A DNA stretch of 64,000 nt from Mycobacteroides saopaulense. GTDB lineage: Bacteria > Actinomycetota > Actinomycetes > Mycobacteriales > Mycobacteriaceae. Each line of letters starts with the position of its first letter. Within the stretch, counting starts at the first letter, position 1. Shown in pieces: positions 19,587 through 30,044 of this stretch. The DNA lies in assembly GCF_001456355.1 (NCBI RefSeq), contig NZ_CP010271.1, positions 2,418,001-2,482,000 on the forward strand, written 5' to 3'. The notes under the pieces are model-generated. The model was not told the origin of the DNA and ran no database searches. It saw only the letters and a program-made list of their open reading frames with translations. The position numbers were made by a program, and so were the translations under genes.

Positions 19587-21728
19587 ATGACCCTGCCACC
19601 GCTTCAGGTATGGCCGGGCAACCCATACCCACTAGGCGCCACCTACGACGGCGCGGGCACCAACTTCTCGTTGTTCTCCGAGGTGGCCACCTCGGTCGAG
19701 CTGTGCCTGATCGCCAAGGACGGTGCCGAAACCCGAGTGCCCCTCGAGGAGGTCGACGGGTACGTCTGGCACTGCTATCTGCCCACCATCTCCCCCGGCC
19801 AGCGTTACGGATTCCGGGTGCACGGCCCGTGGGATCCGGAGAACGGGCATCGATGTGATCCGAACAAGCTGCTGCTCGATCCGTACGGCAAGGCCTTCCA
19901 CGGTGAGTTCGATTACGGCCCCGACACGGCGCCGCCGCTGCTGTCCTACCAGACCGACCCGGTAGACACCGAGGTGCTGGTGGCACGAGATTCCCTGGGC
20001 CACACCATGAGCACCGTCGTCATCAATCCCTACTTCGACTGGGGTTCCGATCGTCGGCCCCGCACCCCGTACCACGAGACCGTGATCTACGAGGCGCACG
20101 TCAAGGGCATGACGCAGACGCATCCCGGGGTCCCCGAAGAGCTCAGGGGAACATATGCCGGTCTGGCGCACCCGGCGGTGATCGACCACCTGAACTCCCT
20201 GGGTGTCACCGCGATCGAGTTGATGCCTGTGCACCAGTTCTTCCACGACAGCAGACTGATCGCCCTGGGCCTGCGGAATTACTGGGGGTACAACACCTTC
20301 GGATACCTGGCTCCGCACGCAGGATATGCGTCGTCCCCGCACGCCGGTGGTGCCGTCGCCGAGTTCAAGGCCATGGTGCGCGCATTTCACGAAGCGGGTA
20401 TCGAGGTCATCCTCGATGTCGTCTACAACCACACCGCCGAGGGGGACCACATCGGTCCGACCCTGAGTTTCCGGGGCATCGACAATCGCGCCTACTACAA
20501 ACTCAACGACGACAACCTGGCCCGATACACCGACTACACCGGCACCGGCAACAGCCTCAATGCCCGCCACCCCCACACGCTGCAGCTGATCATGGATTCG
20601 CTGCGCTACTGGGTGACCGAGATGCACGTCGACGGGTTCCGCTTCGACCTTGCCTCGACCCTGGCCCGCGAGCTGCACGACGTCGACCGGCTATCGGCTT
20701 TCTTCGATCTGGTTCAGCAAGATCCGGTCGTCAGCCAGGTCAAACTGATCGCGGAGCCGTGGGATATCGGCGAGGGCGGATATCAAGTGGGCAACTTCCC
20801 CGGGCTGTGGACCGAATGGAACGGTAAGTTCCGCGACACCGTTCGCGACTATTGGCGCGGACAGCCGGCCACTCTCGGAGAATTCGCCTCCCGACTGACC
20901 GGCTCCTCCGACCTTTATGAGGCCACCGGGCGCCGGCCCAGCGCGAGCATCAACTTCGTCACCGCGCACGACGGCTTCACCCTGCGGGACCTCGTCTCTT
21001 ACAACGAGAAACACAACGAGGCCAACGGTGAGAACAACCAGGATGGCGAAACCTACAACCGTTCGTGGAACTGCGGAGTCGAAGGCCCCACTGACGACGC
21101 CGCGATTCTCGCGCTACGGGCCCGACAGATGCGCAACATCATGGCGACTCTGGTGCTGAGCCAGGGTACCCCGATGCTGTCCCACGGCGACGAGATCGGC
21201 CGCACCCAACAGGGCAACAACAACGTCTACTGCCAGGATTCGCCCCTGTCCTGGATGGATTGGGAACTCACCTCCACGAATGCCGACCTGCTGGATTTCG
21301 CCAGGACCGTGATCGCACTGCGCAAGCAGCACCCGGTGTTCCGGCGCCGCCGGTTCTTCGCCGGGCGCCCGATCCGTGAGGGCGAAGAAGTACGCGATAT
21401 CGCCTGGCTGACCCCCGCCGGCGAGGAGATGACCACCGCCGATTGGGACAGCGGATTCGGCAAGAGCCTGGCGGTCTTCCTCAACGGCGACGCGATCCCA
21501 GAGCCCAACGCACGCGGTGAGCGTGTTTCGGGCGACTCATTCCTGTTGTGTTTCAACGCCTTCGACGAACCGCTGGATTTCGTGACACCCGACGGCGACT
21601 ACGCCTCGCAGTGGACCGCGGTGCTCGACACTGCCGAACCCGACGGCCAATGCTCTGCCGTGGTGAGTGCCGGCAAGACCGTGCGCGTGCAGGACCGCGC
21701 TCTCGTGGTGCTGCGTAAGAGCGGCTAG
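19587..21728 (+). CDS. treX: Glycogen debranching enzyme (isoamylase-type, GlgX/TreX)
   Basis: A 713-residue GH13 isoamylase-type enzyme that removes alpha-1,6 branches from glycogen or maltodextrin. It has an N-terminal CBM48-like part (NPYPLGATYDGAGTNFSLFS), DVVYNHTAEGDH, the nucleophile region DGFRFDLASTL, the acid/base IAEPWDIGEGGY and FVTAHDGFTLRDL. In M. tuberculosis the homologue Rv1564c is followed by treY and treZ, the trehalose route from glycogen; here the next gene, 5 bp away and convergent, is ilvA, so that partner pair is missing from the locus. Confidence 0.93.
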   Translation: MTLPPLQVWPGNPYPLGATYDGAGTNFSLFSEVATSVELCLIAKDGAETRVPLEEVDGYVWHCYLPTISPGQRYGFRVHGPWDPENGHRCDPNKLLLDPYGKAFHGEFDYGPDTAPPLLSYQTDPVDTEVLVARDSLGHTMSTVVINPYFDWGSDRRPRTPYHETVIYEAHVKGMTQTHPGVPEELRGTYAGLAHPAVIDHLNSLGVTAIELMPVHQFFHDSRLIALGLRNYWGYNTFGYLAPHAGYASSPHAGGAVAEFKAMVRAFHEAGIEVILDVVYNHTAEGDHIGPTLSFRGIDNRAYYKLNDDNLARYTDYTGTGNSLNARHPHTLQLIMDSLRYWVTEMHVDGFRFDLASTLARELHDVDRLSAFFDLVQQDPVVSQVKLIAEPWDIGEGGYQVGNFPGLWTEWNGKFRDTVRDYWRGQPATLGEFASRLTGSSDLYEATGRRPSASINFVTAHDGFTLRDLVSYNEKHNEANGENNQDGETYNRSWNCGVEGPTDDAAILALRARQMRNIMATLVLSQGTPMLSHGDEIGRTQQGNNNVYCQDSPLSWMDWELTSTNADLLDFARTVIALRKQHPVFRRRRFFAGRPIREGEEVRDIAWLTPAGEEMTTADWDSGFGKSLAVFLNGDAIPEPNARGERVSGDSFLLCFNAFDEPLDFVTPDGDYASQWTAVLDTAEPDGQCSAVVSAGKTVRVQDRALVVLRKSG

Positions 21729-21733
21729 CCGAG

Positions 21734-22993
21734 CTACGTCAGGTAGCGGAACGCTGCCGAATCGGGCTCCAGCCGTTCGATATCCAGGCCGGAGACCTGC
21801 ATACGATCCAGCAGACCCGACAGGTCGTCGGCATTGCTGAGTTCGATGCCTACCAGCGCCGCACCCATCTCACGGTTGTTCCGCTTGACGTACTCGAACA
21901 GCGTGATGTCGTCGTTGGGACCCAGCACCTCCCCCAGGAACCGACGCAACGCGCCCGGCTCCTGCGGGAAATCCACCAGGAAGTAATGCTTGAGTCCCAG
22001 GTGCACCAAGGACCGCTCCAGGATCTCGCCGTAGCGCGAAACATCGTTGTTGCCACCGGAAATGAGACAGACAACGGTTTCGCCCGGCGCCAGCTCCAGG
22101 TCGGCCAGCGCGGCCACCGACAGCGCGCCCGCGGGTTCGGCGATGATGCCCTCGTTCTGGTAGAGCTCCAGCATGGTGGTGCAGACGGCACCCTCCGAGA
22201 CCGCTGTCATGCGGATGGAGTCACCGGCTGCCGCCAACACCTCGTGCGTCAACGCGCCCGCCACCCGGACGGCAGCACCGTCCACGAACGGATCGACGTG
22301 CTCCAGCGGAACCGGCTTTCCGGCGGCCAGGGCCGCGGCCATGCAGGCGGCCCCGGCCGGTTCGACGCCGACGATCCGCACCGAGGGTGCGCGTTCCTGC
22401 AGGTAGGCGGTGATTCCGGCGGCACAGCCGCCACCGCCGACGGGCACCACCACCACGTCGGGCACGGCGTCCAGCTGCTCCAGGATCTCGGCCGCGATGG
22501 TGCCTTGTCCCGCGATGGTCCGCGGGTCGTCAAATGCCGGAACCAATGTCGCTCCGGTACGTTCGGCGTCGGCCCTGGCCGCCGCCGCGGCTTCGTCGTA
22601 GCCGTGCCCAACCGCGATCAACTCGACGAATCCGTTGCCGTGGTACGTGATTCGCTGACGCTTCTGCTTCGGCGTCTTGCTGGGAATGTAGACCCGGCCG
22701 TGCACGCCCATTGAGTTGCAGGCCAGCGCGAATCCCTGGGCGTGGTTGCCGGCGCTGGAGCACACCACGCCGGCAGCCTTCTCCTCATCACTGAGCTGCA
22801 TCAAGAGGTTGAAGGCGCCACGCAGTTTGTACGAACGGACCGATTGCAAGTCTTCGCGCTTGAGGTACACGTTGGCACCGGTCAGTGCGGACAACCGGTC
22901 GGCATGCTGGACGGGAGTCGGGTGCACCACCTCGTCGATGCGCTTGGCCGCCGCATCGATATCGGCGGCGGTCACCACCGGGCCGGCGCTCAA
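21734..22993 (-). CDS. ilvA: Threonine ammonia-lyase (threonine dehydratase)
   Basis: IlvA deaminates threonine to 2-oxobutanoate, the committed step of isoleucine synthesis. The 419-residue protein has the PLP lysine in [24 protein letters not shown], the phosphate loop [11 protein letters not shown] and one C-terminal ACT-like regulatory module ([16 protein letters not shown]). The TTG start at 22993 is chosen because it overlaps the TGA of the upstream gene as TTGA; a GTG seven codons later is possible. Isoleucine feedback through the ACT module is expected from the family. Confidence 0.94.
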   Translation of the reverse strand: MSAGPVVTAADIDAAAKRIDEVVHPTPVQHADRLSALTGANVYLKREDLQSVRSYKLRGAFNLLMQLSDEEKAAGVVCSSAGNHAQGFALACNSMGVHGRVYIPSKTPKQKRQRITYHGNGFVELIAVGHGYDEAAAAARADAERTGATLVPAFDDPRTIAGQGTIAAEILEQLDAVPDVVVVPVGGGGCAAGITAYLQERAPSVRIVGVEPAGAACMAAALAAGKPVPLEHVDPFVDGAAVRVAGALTHEVLAAAGDSIRMTAVSEGAVCTTMLELYQNEGIIAEPAGALSVAALADLELAPGETVVCLISGGNNDVSRYGEILERSLVHLGLKHYFLVDFPQEPGALRRFLGEVLGPNDDITLFEYVKRNNREMGAALVGIELSNADDLSGLLDRMQVSGLDIERLEPDSAAFRYLT

Positions 22994-23427
22994 GAGACGG
23001 GCGTCAGCACGAAAACCGGGATCTGACGGTCGGTCTTGGTCTGGTATTCCGCGTAGGGCGGGTAGGCCTCGACGGCACGGTCCCACCACGTGGCCTTCTC
23101 GTCGCCGAGCACCTCGCGTGCCTGGTAGTCCTTGGTGGTGCTGCCGTCCTGCAGTTCGACGATCGGGTTCTCTTTCACGTTGTAGTACCAGACGGGATTC
23201 TTGGGCGCCCCGCCGAGCGAGGCGACGATGGCGTACTCACCGTTGTGCTCGACCCGCATCAGGGCGATCTTGCGCAGCTTCCCGGACTTGGCGCCGAGCG
23301 TGGTCAACAGGATCACCGGCATATCCGCGATGGTGGTGCCATCGGTGGTCCCGCTCTCGATAATCCTGGCCACCTGCTTCTGCGACCAATCGAGTCCACT
23401 GGGTTCGTATTCACCGGTTAATGGCAT
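22990..23427 (-). CDS. Deazaflavin (F420)-dependent nitroreductase-family protein (Rv1558-like)
   Basis: A 145-residue split-barrel protein of the DDN/FDOR family, which in mycobacteria uses F420H2 to reduce quinones and other substrates. Recognisable parts are [20 protein letters not shown] (family TxGxxSGxxR-type signature), [20 protein letters not shown] and AREVLGDEK. It is translationally coupled to ilvA (TTGA overlap), as in M. tuberculosis where Rv1558 precedes ilvA. The true substrate is unknown. Confidence 0.88.
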   Translation of the reverse strand: MPLTGEYEPSGLDWSQKQVARIIESGTTDGTTIADMPVILLTTLGAKSGKLRKIALMRVEHNGEYAIVASLGGAPKNPVWYYNVKENPIVELQDGSTTKDYQAREVLGDEKATWWDRAVEAYPPYAEYQTKTDRQIPVFVLTPVS

Positions 23428-23542
23428 GGCGACAACTGTATCGCTCCCCCCATCGGGGATTCATCCCGATAACGGTGTCGAATGGCTTTGTTTCATCACC
23501 CGCGATGCTCGTGTTCGGTTGACCGAACTTCATCGTTAGGCC

Positions 23543-23548
23543 TATCCT
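23543..23548 (+). promoter_or_regulatory. -10 hexamer for leaderless transcript
   Basis: TATCCT ends 6 nt before ATG 23555; no ribosome site precedes that ATG. Confidence 0.5.
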
Positions 23549-23554
23549 GTACCC

Positions 23555-23761
23555 ATGACGACGTTTGAACGCGCTGCACACGAGGTGCGGTCGGTGGACG
23601 TCACCGGAGCCGCATGGCCCGCCTACAAGCTGCTGGCACTCGGAGCGGGTGCGGTGGTCTTCGTCATCACGCTTCTGCTCATCGCGACGATGTCGACCGC
23701 GGTGCTCTCATCCGCCGCCGTCGCCAGCTTTGTCTGGCTGACCGGCTCGCTCATTCACTGA
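23555..23761 (+). CDS. Small single-pass membrane protein, unknown function
   Basis: A 68-residue protein with a short polar N terminus (MTTFERAAHEVRSVDVTG) and a long hydrophobic region (LLALGAGAVVFVITLLLI, then STAVLSSAAVASFVWLTG) that may form two membrane helices. I do not recognise a family. A TATCCT -10 placed 6 nt before the ATG supports expression as a leaderless message. It precedes two further membrane-protein genes on the same strand. Confidence 0.65.
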   Translation: MTTFERAAHEVRSVDVTGAAWPAYKLLALGAGAVVFVITLLLIATMSTAVLSSAAVASFVWLTGSLIH

Positions 23762-23794
23762 GCAGAACCCCACCCCGGGGTGTAATACATCCCC

Positions 23795-24553
23795 ATGTCT
23801 TCGCCACGCGATTCCACTGCCGGGCATTCCGCCGGGCAACGCATGGAGCGACTTGCCCATGAGGTCACCGATGATGTGCTGGCTGCCGAGAAGCATCTGC
23901 CGTCGTGGCTGCGTCCGGGAGCGCCGGAAAGCCGGATACCCGTCCTCATCGCACTGATCGCCGCGATCGGTCTCCAGTTGGCCATCCCGGCACAGTTCAA
24001 TTTGACCCCACGCTGGCCGCTGCCCGCTCTCGAGTCCGTACTCCTGCTGATCCTGGTGATTCTCAACCCGATAAAGTTCACGCGCTCAACGACTCTCGGG
24101 CGCTGGGCGACGTATGTACTGATCGCCGCCATCACCGCCGATAACACGATCTCCGCGGTTCTCCTCGATTACAAGATCGTCTCCGGGCAGATGGGCGACA
24201 ACCCACGCGTGCTGCTCGGCAGCGGGCTGGCCATATTCATCACCAACGTGATCGTGTTCGGTATGTGGTACTGGGAGTTCGATCGCGGCGGGCCCTTCGC
24301 CCGCCACACCCCGGAACGACCGCATCCGGACTTCATGTTTCCGCAAATGGCCAATCCCGAACTCGCACCGCCGGATTGGCGCCCGAAGTTCCCTGACTAC
24401 TTGTACGTGAGCTTCACCAACGTTGTCGCCTTCTCCCCCACGGACACCATGCCGCTGTCCCGGTGGGCGAAGATGCTGATGACGTTGCAATCGATGGTGG
24501 CACTCTCGACCGTTGCACTGGTGCTCGCCCGTGCCGTGAACATCCTGAGCTAG
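23795..24553 (+). CDS. Conserved integral membrane protein
   Basis: A 252-residue protein with about five to six hydrophobic segments (IPVLIALIAAIGLQLAIPA, ATYVLIAAITADNTISAVLL, IFITNVIVFGMWYWEFD). A conserved loop DYLYVSFTNVVAFSPTDTMP before the last two helices recalls pore-like or DUF1345-like membrane proteins, but I cannot assign a function. It begins 33 bp after the small membrane gene and is followed 2 bp later by another membrane gene, suggesting a three-gene unit. Confidence 0.75.
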   Translation: MSSPRDSTAGHSAGQRMERLAHEVTDDVLAAEKHLPSWLRPGAPESRIPVLIALIAAIGLQLAIPAQFNLTPRWPLPALESVLLLILVILNPIKFTRSTTLGRWATYVLIAAITADNTISAVLLDYKIVSGQMGDNPRVLLGSGLAIFITNVIVFGMWYWEFDRGGPFARHTPERPHPDFMFPQMANPELAPPDWRPKFPDYLYVSFTNVVAFSPTDTMPLSRWAKMLMTLQSMVALSTVALVLARAVNILS

Positions 24554-24555
24554 CC

Positions 24556-25374
24556 GTGATCGCACCGAACTCCATCCCGACATCGGACGACCCCGGGACC
24601 CTCAATCGGATTCTGCACCTGGCCACGATGCTCGCGGTCAATGCCATCCCCGTCACCGGGTGGTTCGTCGGAGGATGGTCGGCCGGCACCACGCTCGCCG
24701 TCTACTGGTTCGAGACGGTGGTGGCGTCCCTGTTCATCGCCCTTCGCGCGATCCTGCACCGGAGGTGGAGCCCGCGCCGCGGACACTTCAGATACGAGGC
24801 CCCCGGACCGGACCGCAGCTACTCGCGCACCTCGTTCGTCAAGGGGTTCCTGTTCACCACCCTTGTCTTTTCGGGTGCACATGGATTCTTCCTCGCGGTG
24901 ATCGTGTTCCTGCTCACTCACAACGGCAAGGCCGTACTGATCGGTATCGACTGGCACAGTGTCGGATTCGGATGCCTTCAGGTGCTCATCGCCCTCGCCG
25001 TCGACCTCCTGATAGACCTTCCCTCGCTACGCCGGTGGTCCTTCTGGCAGTTGGAGATGATGGCAAGTCGCGGCTTTCTGCGAGTGGCCGTCGTGCACCT
25101 GACCCTGATCTTCGGGATGTTCGCAGTCGCGGTCACCGATGCGCCGTCCGCACTGTTCGGAGTGTTCGTCGCCCTCAAGACCATGTATTCGCTGAGCACC
25201 ACCTTCCCGCAATGGGAGCCTGCCACGCCGCCGCGCTGGTTGAGCAGCGCCATGAACCGCATCCCGAGCGCACGTCTGGGGCTCACCTTCGAGGAGCAGT
25301 GGGCCAAGGACCGACGTGACGAGACGGCACGGCGCAGGAAGAACGAAGAGCCATGGGCCGACTCGAAGCGCTGA
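24556..25374 (+). CDS. DUF6498-like integral membrane protein
   Basis: A 272-residue membrane protein with about six hydrophobic segments; the opening VNAIPVTGWFVGGWSAGTTL followed by YWFETVVASLFIALRAILHR resembles the DUF6498 family. The C terminus is charged (EEQWAKDRRDETARRRKNEE). The GTG at 24556 lies 2 bp after the preceding stop, consistent with coupling. Function unknown. It converges on the next gene with an 8-bp gap. Confidence 0.72.
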   Translation: MIAPNSIPTSDDPGTLNRILHLATMLAVNAIPVTGWFVGGWSAGTTLAVYWFETVVASLFIALRAILHRRWSPRRGHFRYEAPGPDRSYSRTSFVKGFLFTTLVFSGAHGFFLAVIVFLLTHNGKAVLIGIDWHSVGFGCLQVLIALAVDLLIDLPSLRRWSFWQLEMMASRGFLRVAVVHLTLIFGMFAVAVTDAPSALFGVFVALKTMYSLSTTFPQWEPATPPRWLSSAMNRIPSARLGLTFEEQWAKDRRDETARRRKNEEPWADSKR

Positions 25375-25382
25375 CCAGCTGA

Positions 25383-25601
25383 TCAGATGGGATCACTGCT
25401 GGAGTAGGTGTCGGTGGACTCCGGCCGGGCGCCGTAGCGCTGAGCGTACGCCTCGTGCTTGCGCGCATGCTTCTCGCGGTTGCCGATATCGGCCAGTTCC
25501 GGATCCAGATCGTGCTGGGCCAACCGGTAGCGCCGCCAGATCTTGTTGAGTGCGTGGGTCATCAGGATCGCCCAGACGTAAATCGGCAGGGTGATCGCCA
25601 C
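25383..25601 (-). pseudogene. C-terminal part of a small membrane protein, 5' end probably deleted
   Basis: Seventy-two codons from a GTG read ITLPIYVWAILMTHALNKIW then a charged tail ending TYSSSDPI. In the same frame upstream of the GTG the sequence still looks coding (PPHFILAPFWLLPGGTLLHV) but meets a TAG at about 25660 with no start codon in between. That is the point where the ArsR-like remnant begins on the other strand. I infer a truncated two-helix membrane protein; if the GTG is used, it could still be a short intact protein. Confidence 0.5.
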
Positions 25602-25644
25602 GTGCAGCAGTGTTCCGCCGGGCAGCAGCCAGAACGGAGCCAGG

Positions 25645-25776
25645 ATGAAATGCGGCGGGATCTACACGTTGACCTCGCCGCAGGTGGCCGAGCTGTTGGC
25701 CACCGCGCGCAAGATCCTGACCGGCGTGGTGGCCGACCAAGCCGAATGGCTCGATGGCGCCGATGCGGCGAGCTAG
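25645..25776 (+). pseudogene. 3' remnant of an ArsR-type regulator
   Basis: A 43-codon tail (IYTLTSPQVAELLATARKIL then GVVADQAEWLDG) resembles the wing and last dimerisation helix of ArsR/SmtB repressors, without the helix-turn-helix that should precede it. The homologous part begins near 25657, at the truncation point of the opposing membrane gene. Its TAG overlaps the dnaE1 TAG as CTAG, the arrangement seen for real convergent genes in this window. Confidence 0.4.
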
Positions 25777-28700
25777 CCGCCCAGGCAACCCGGCCCGAGC
25801 AGCGCCTTGAGGTCGCCCATCAACGCCGACGAGGGCGTCACCCGAAGCGACTGATCGAGTTCCAGGGTGGTGACACGTTCTCCGCTGATCAACCGCAGGT
25901 GTACCTGGTTGGTGCCCGGATGCCGCGCCAACACCTGCTTGAGCGCCGTCACCTTGTCGATGGTGCATTGCCGGGTCGGCATGGTCACCGCGACCGGACG
26001 ATCATCGGCTGCCTGCGAGAAGTCAGGTACCACAAGGTCATTGGCGATCAGGGAGATCCGGTCATCCCGGATGGCAACCTTGGCGTTCACGAGCACCACC
26101 GCGTCGTCGGCGATCTCGGCACCGTATACCGAGTAGGCCTGCGGGAAGAAGAGCACCTCGATACCACCGGTGAGATCCTCGAGCTGCGCCGAGGCCCACG
26201 GCATCCCGTTCTTGTTGACGCGACGGTTGACCGAGGCCAGGATGCCTCCCACACGCACCTGGGTGTCGTTGGGGATATCGCCTTCCAGAATCGTGGGGAT
26301 CTGGGTGTCGGTCTGACGGCTCAGCAGGTGCGCCACCCCGTTGAGCGGATGCCCGGATACGTACAGGCCCAGCATTTCCCGCTCCAGGGCCAGCTTGTGT
26401 TTTTCTTCCCACTCGTCGTCGGGCACCTTAATCGCAAACACAGACGAAGACTCCGCACTGTCGTCCCCACCGCCGCCGAACAGATCGAACTGTCCCATGG
26501 CTTCGGCCTTTTTGGTGCCCAGCACCGAGTCCACGGCGTCGGATTGCACGAGGAAAAGACCTTTGCGTGGATGGCCCAGCGAGTCGAAGGCGCCCGCCTT
26601 CACCAGCGATTCCGTGACCTTCTTGTTGCAGGCCGCGATGTCGATCTTGTGCAGGTAATCCGAGAAGTCGGTGAACGCACCCTTTTCCTCGCGGGTGGCG
26701 ATGAGCGACTGCACCACGTTGGCACCGACATTTCGGACACCGCCGAGCCCGTAGCGGATGTCCTCTCCCACCGAGGCGAAGTTGTGCACGGACTCGTTCA
26801 CGTCCGGCGGCAGCACCGTGATGCCCAGGCGGCGGCAGTCGGCGAGATAGACGGCGGCCTTGTCCTTGTCATCACCCACCGACGTCAGCAGTCCGGCCAT
26901 GTATTCGGCCGGATAGTTGGCCTTGAGGTAGGCCGTCCAGAAGGACACCAGCCCGTAGCCGGCGGCGTGCGATTTGTTGAAGGCATAGCCGGCGAACGGA
27001 AGAATGGTGTCCCACAACGCCTTCACGGCCTTCTCGGAGAAGCCGTTGTTGGTCATGCCCTCGTAGAAGCCCTTGTATTCGGCCTCCAGCACTTCGAGCT
27101 TCTTCTTACCCATGGCCTTGCGGAGCGCGTCGGCCTTACCCATCGAGTACGAGGCGACCTTCTGGGCGATGAACATGATCTGCTCTTGGTAGACGATCAA
27201 GCCGTACGTCTCGGAGAGGATCTCCTTGAGCGGCTCTTCCAGCTCGGGATGAATGGGCTTGATCGGCTGACGGCCGTTCTTACGGTCGGCGTAGTCGTTG
27301 TGGGCGTTCATGCCCATCGGGCCGGGGCGGTATAGCGCCAGAACCGCGACGATGTCGTTGAACCCGGTGGGTTGCATGCGCCGCAGCAGGTCCCGCATCG
27401 GCCCGCCATCGAGCTGGAACACCCCGAGAGTGTCACCGCGGGAAAGCAATTCGTAGGTGGCCGGATCATCGAGCGGCAGGTGATCGAGGTCCAGATCGAT
27501 CCCGCGGTTGGCCTTGATGTTGTCCAGGGCGTCACCGATGACGGTGAGGTTGCGCAGGCCCAGGAAGTCCATCTTCAACAGGCCGATGGCCTCACAGGAC
27601 GGGTAGTCCCAACCGGTGATGATGGCGCCGTCCTGTGGGCGCTTCCACAGCGGGATGGCCTCGGTCAGTGGCTCCGAACTCATGATGACCGCGCAGGCGT
27701 GCACGCCCGCGTTGCGGATCAGACCTTCCAGACCGCGTGCCGTCTGGAAAATGGTGCGCACGTCCGGATCGGTGTCGATCAGCGTGCGGACCTCGGCGGC
27801 CTCCTTGTACCGCTCATGCTCGGGATCGGTGATGCCCCACACCGGGATGTCCTTGGCCATGATCGGCGGCGGCAGCGCCTTGGTGATGCGGTCTGCGATC
27901 GCGAAACCGGGCTGCCCGTAGTGGATTCGCGCCGAATCCTTCAGTGCGGCCTTGGTCTTGATGGTGCCGAAGGTGATGACCTGCGCCACCCGGTCGCTCC
28001 CCCACTTCTCGGTGGCGTAGCGAACCATCTCGCCGCGGCGGCGATCGTCGAAGTCGATGTCGATATCCGGTGCCGACGGCCGTTCCGGGTTGAGGAATCG
28101 CTCGAACAGCAGACCGTGCGGAATCGGGTCGATGTTCGTGATGCCCAGCGCGTAGGCGACGAGCGAGCCCGCCGCAGACCCACGGCCGGGGCCGACGCGG
28201 ATGCCGACCTCTTTGGCATGGGAAACGAGGTCGCCGACGACCAGAAAGTATGCGGGGAATCCCTTTTGCTTGATGACGTCGAGCTCGTAGTGAGCACGGG
28301 TGAAGTACTCGTCGGGCACTCCGCCGGGAACACCCTCGAACCGGCGCTCCAGGCCCCGATCGACTTCCTTGCGCAGCCACGAGTCCTGGTCCTCGCCCTC
28401 GGGAACCGGGAAGACCGGCATCCGGTCCTTGAAGTTCCAGACATCCTCGTAGAGCTGCACGCGCTCGGCGATCAGCAGCGTGTTGTCGCAGGCACCGGGG
28501 ACCGCGTCATCCCACAGGTCCCGCATCTCCGATGCCGGCTTGAGGTAGTAACCGTCACCATCGAACTTGAAGCGGGTGGGGTCCGACATGGTCTTGCCGG
28601 TTTGCACACACAGCAACGCCTCGTGGTTGTGCGCGTGGTCCTTGGTGACGTAGTGGCAGTCGTTGGTGGCCAGCGGTGGAATGCCGAGCTTCTTGCCCAC

Positions 28701-29330
28701 CTCCAACAGGCCCTCGCGCACCCGGCGTTCGATGGACAGCCCATGGTCCATCAGCTCCAGGAAGAAGTTGTCCTTACCGAAGATCTCCTGCCACTTGGCC
28801 GCGGCAGCAAGTGCCTCGTTCTCTTGCCCGAGCCGAAGCCTGGTCTGCACCTCACCGGAAGGACATCCCGTGGTGGCGATGACGCCGCTGGCATGTTCGG
28901 CGATGAGCTCGGCATCCATCCGGGCCCACTTGCCGAGCTGACCCTCGAAGGACGCCAGCGACGACAGCTTGAACAGGTTGCGCAGGCCCGTCGCGTTCTC
29001 GGCCACCATCGTCATGTGGGTGTACGAACCCGAGCCCGACACGTCGTCGGACTTCTGGCCCGGATCGCCCCAGAACACACGTTTGGTGTCGAATCGCGAC
29101 GCCGGGGCGATGTACGCCTCGATGCCGATGATCGGTTTGACCCCGGTGGCGGTGGCGACGTTGTAGAACTCGCTGGCGCCGTACATGTTCCCGTGATCGG
29201 TCATGCCGACCGCGGTCATGCCCAGGCGCTCGACCTCGGCAAGCATCGGCTTGATCTTCGCCGCACCGTCGAGCATCGAGTACTCGGTGTGGTTGTGCAG
29301 GTGCACGAACGAAGAATTCGAGGAGCTCAC
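25773..29330 (-). CDS. dnaE1: DNA polymerase III alpha subunit (replicative)
   Basis: DnaE1 is the replicative polymerase. The 1185-residue protein has an N-terminal PHP proofreading domain ([26 protein letters not shown]), the catalytic aspartates in [22 protein letters not shown], the tandem HhH region and a C-terminal OB fold ([18 protein letters not shown]). In mycobacteria the PHP domain supplies the 3'-5' exonuclease. GTG 29330 is used. It lies 153 bp after the lipoprotein gene on the same strand; a separate promoter in that gap is likely. Confidence 0.98.
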   Translation of the reverse strand: MSSSNSSFVHLHNHTEYSMLDGAAKIKPMLAEVERLGMTAVGMTDHGNMYGASEFYNVATATGVKPIIGIEAYIAPASRFDTKRVFWGDPGQKSDDVSGSGSYTHMTMVAENATGLRNLFKLSSLASFEGQLGKWARMDAELIAEHASGVIATTGCPSGEVQTRLRLGQENEALAAAAKWQEIFGKDNFFLELMDHGLSIERRVREGLLEVGKKLGIPPLATNDCHYVTKDHAHNHEALLCVQTGKTMSDPTRFKFDGDGYYLKPASEMRDLWDDAVPGACDNTLLIAERVQLYEDVWNFKDRMPVFPVPEGEDQDSWLRKEVDRGLERRFEGVPGGVPDEYFTRAHYELDVIKQKGFPAYFLVVGDLVSHAKEVGIRVGPGRGSAAGSLVAYALGITNIDPIPHGLLFERFLNPERPSAPDIDIDFDDRRRGEMVRYATEKWGSDRVAQVITFGTIKTKAALKDSARIHYGQPGFAIADRITKALPPPIMAKDIPVWGITDPEHERYKEAAEVRTLIDTDPDVRTIFQTARGLEGLIRNAGVHACAVIMSSEPLTEAIPLWKRPQDGAIITGWDYPSCEAIGLLKMDFLGLRNLTVIGDALDNIKANRGIDLDLDHLPLDDPATYELLSRGDTLGVFQLDGGPMRDLLRRMQPTGFNDIVAVLALYRPGPMGMNAHNDYADRKNGRQPIKPIHPELEEPLKEILSETYGLIVYQEQIMFIAQKVASYSMGKADALRKAMGKKKLEVLEAEYKGFYEGMTNNGFSEKAVKALWDTILPFAGYAFNKSHAAGYGLVSFWTAYLKANYPAEYMAGLLTSVGDDKDKAAVYLADCRRLGITVLPPDVNESVHNFASVGEDIRYGLGGVRNVGANVVQSLIATREEKGAFTDFSDYLHKIDIAACNKKVTESLVKAGAFDSLGHPRKGLFLVQSDAVDSVLGTKKAEAMGQFDLFGGGGDDSAESSSVFAIKVPDDEWEEKHKLALEREMLGLYVSGHPLNGVAHLLSRQTDTQIPTILEGDIPNDTQVRVGGILASVNRRVNKNGMPWASAQLEDLTGGIEVLFFPQAYSVYGAEIADDAVVLVNAKVAIRDDRISLIANDLVVPDFSQAADDRPVAVTMPTRQCTIDKVTALKQVLARHPGTNQVHLRLISGERVTTLELDQSLRVTPSSALMGDLKALLGPGCLGG

Positions 29331-29483
29331 ACGTGCCTTTCGTACTGACCCAGGTCGGCCGTCAATCGTTAGAGGGGTCAGTTTATTGCGAGGCTCTGAC
29401 AGACTCGGGCGTGTCGGGGGTGTGTCGTCGGGCTCATCCAGCTACCTGATTCACAGCGGTCACAAACGCCCCGCCAGCAACGG

Positions 29484-30044
29484 TTAGCCCGTGGCCCAGC
29501 CCGGCGGGCAGCTGACATCGATCGCATAGGTCATGGTCTTGACGACGCCGGCGTTCCAGCCGGATCCCTCTCCCTCGACGAGAAAGTCGTCGCCACTGCG
29601 GGTCGCCTTGATCAGCTCGCCGACGTTGTCCTCCTCGTTCAGCAAGATGATGAGTTCGCGCGTCTGAATATCGAACATCTGCACTCCCAGCGACTCCTGG
29701 TCGAGCGTCACCATCGCGTGTCCCCCAGACACTTTCTTGGGGCCGACATTGATCAGAAAGCGAGTCAGGCCTTTGTCCACGAAGCAATAGACCGGTCCGG
29801 GCATGCTCACGACGGTGCCCTCGACCGTCACCCTGGCCTTGCCCGACGATATGAAGGCGGGGTGCCCGCCCTCCGCCTTCGGTTCCGGCACCGCACTCTC
29901 CACCGGTATAGCACTGGCCATCGCGGCCGCGATGCTGGCGTCCATGGCCTTGAGCTCTGCCGCACCGGGCCGCGCCACGGGTGACGCACAGCCGGACAGC
30001 GCGGTGGCAACGACGGCCACCCCGATGATCATCTGTCGCAACAT
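29484..30044 (-). CDS. LpqH-like (19 kDa antigen family) lipoprotein
   Basis: A 186-residue lipoprotein: signal peptide MIIGVAVVATALSGCAS with lipobox LSGC, then a linker and a beta-rich domain resembling the mycobacterial 19 kDa lipoprotein fold (ARVTVEGTVVSMPGPVYCFV, closing AIDVSCPPGW with the second cysteine of the expected disulfide). LpqH-family proteins are surface-exposed and glycosylated; this one is divergent. Its ATG follows the rarD TGA immediately, with GGAGGG as ribosome site, so it belongs to the lspA-rluD-rarD unit. Signal peptidase LspA, needed to mature it, is encoded in the same operon. Confidence 0.8.
   Translation of the reverse strand: MLRQMIIGVAVVATALSGCASPVARPGAAELKAMDASIAAAMASAIPVESAVPEPKAEGGHPAFISSGKARVTVEGTVVSMPGPVYCFVDKGLTRFLINVGPKKVSGGHAMVTLDQESLGVQMFDIQTRELIILLNEEDNVGELIKATRSGDDFLVEGEGSGWNAGVVKTMTYAIDVSCPPGWATG

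Noticed and set aside
25455..29348. Very long open frames (626 and 658 codons) antisense to dnaE1, and a 529-codon one antisense to ileS at 37177-38766
   Set aside because: They lie exactly opposite well-supported genes, have Arg/His/Gly/Val-rich shadow composition and show no family motifs; GC-rich third positions explain their length.
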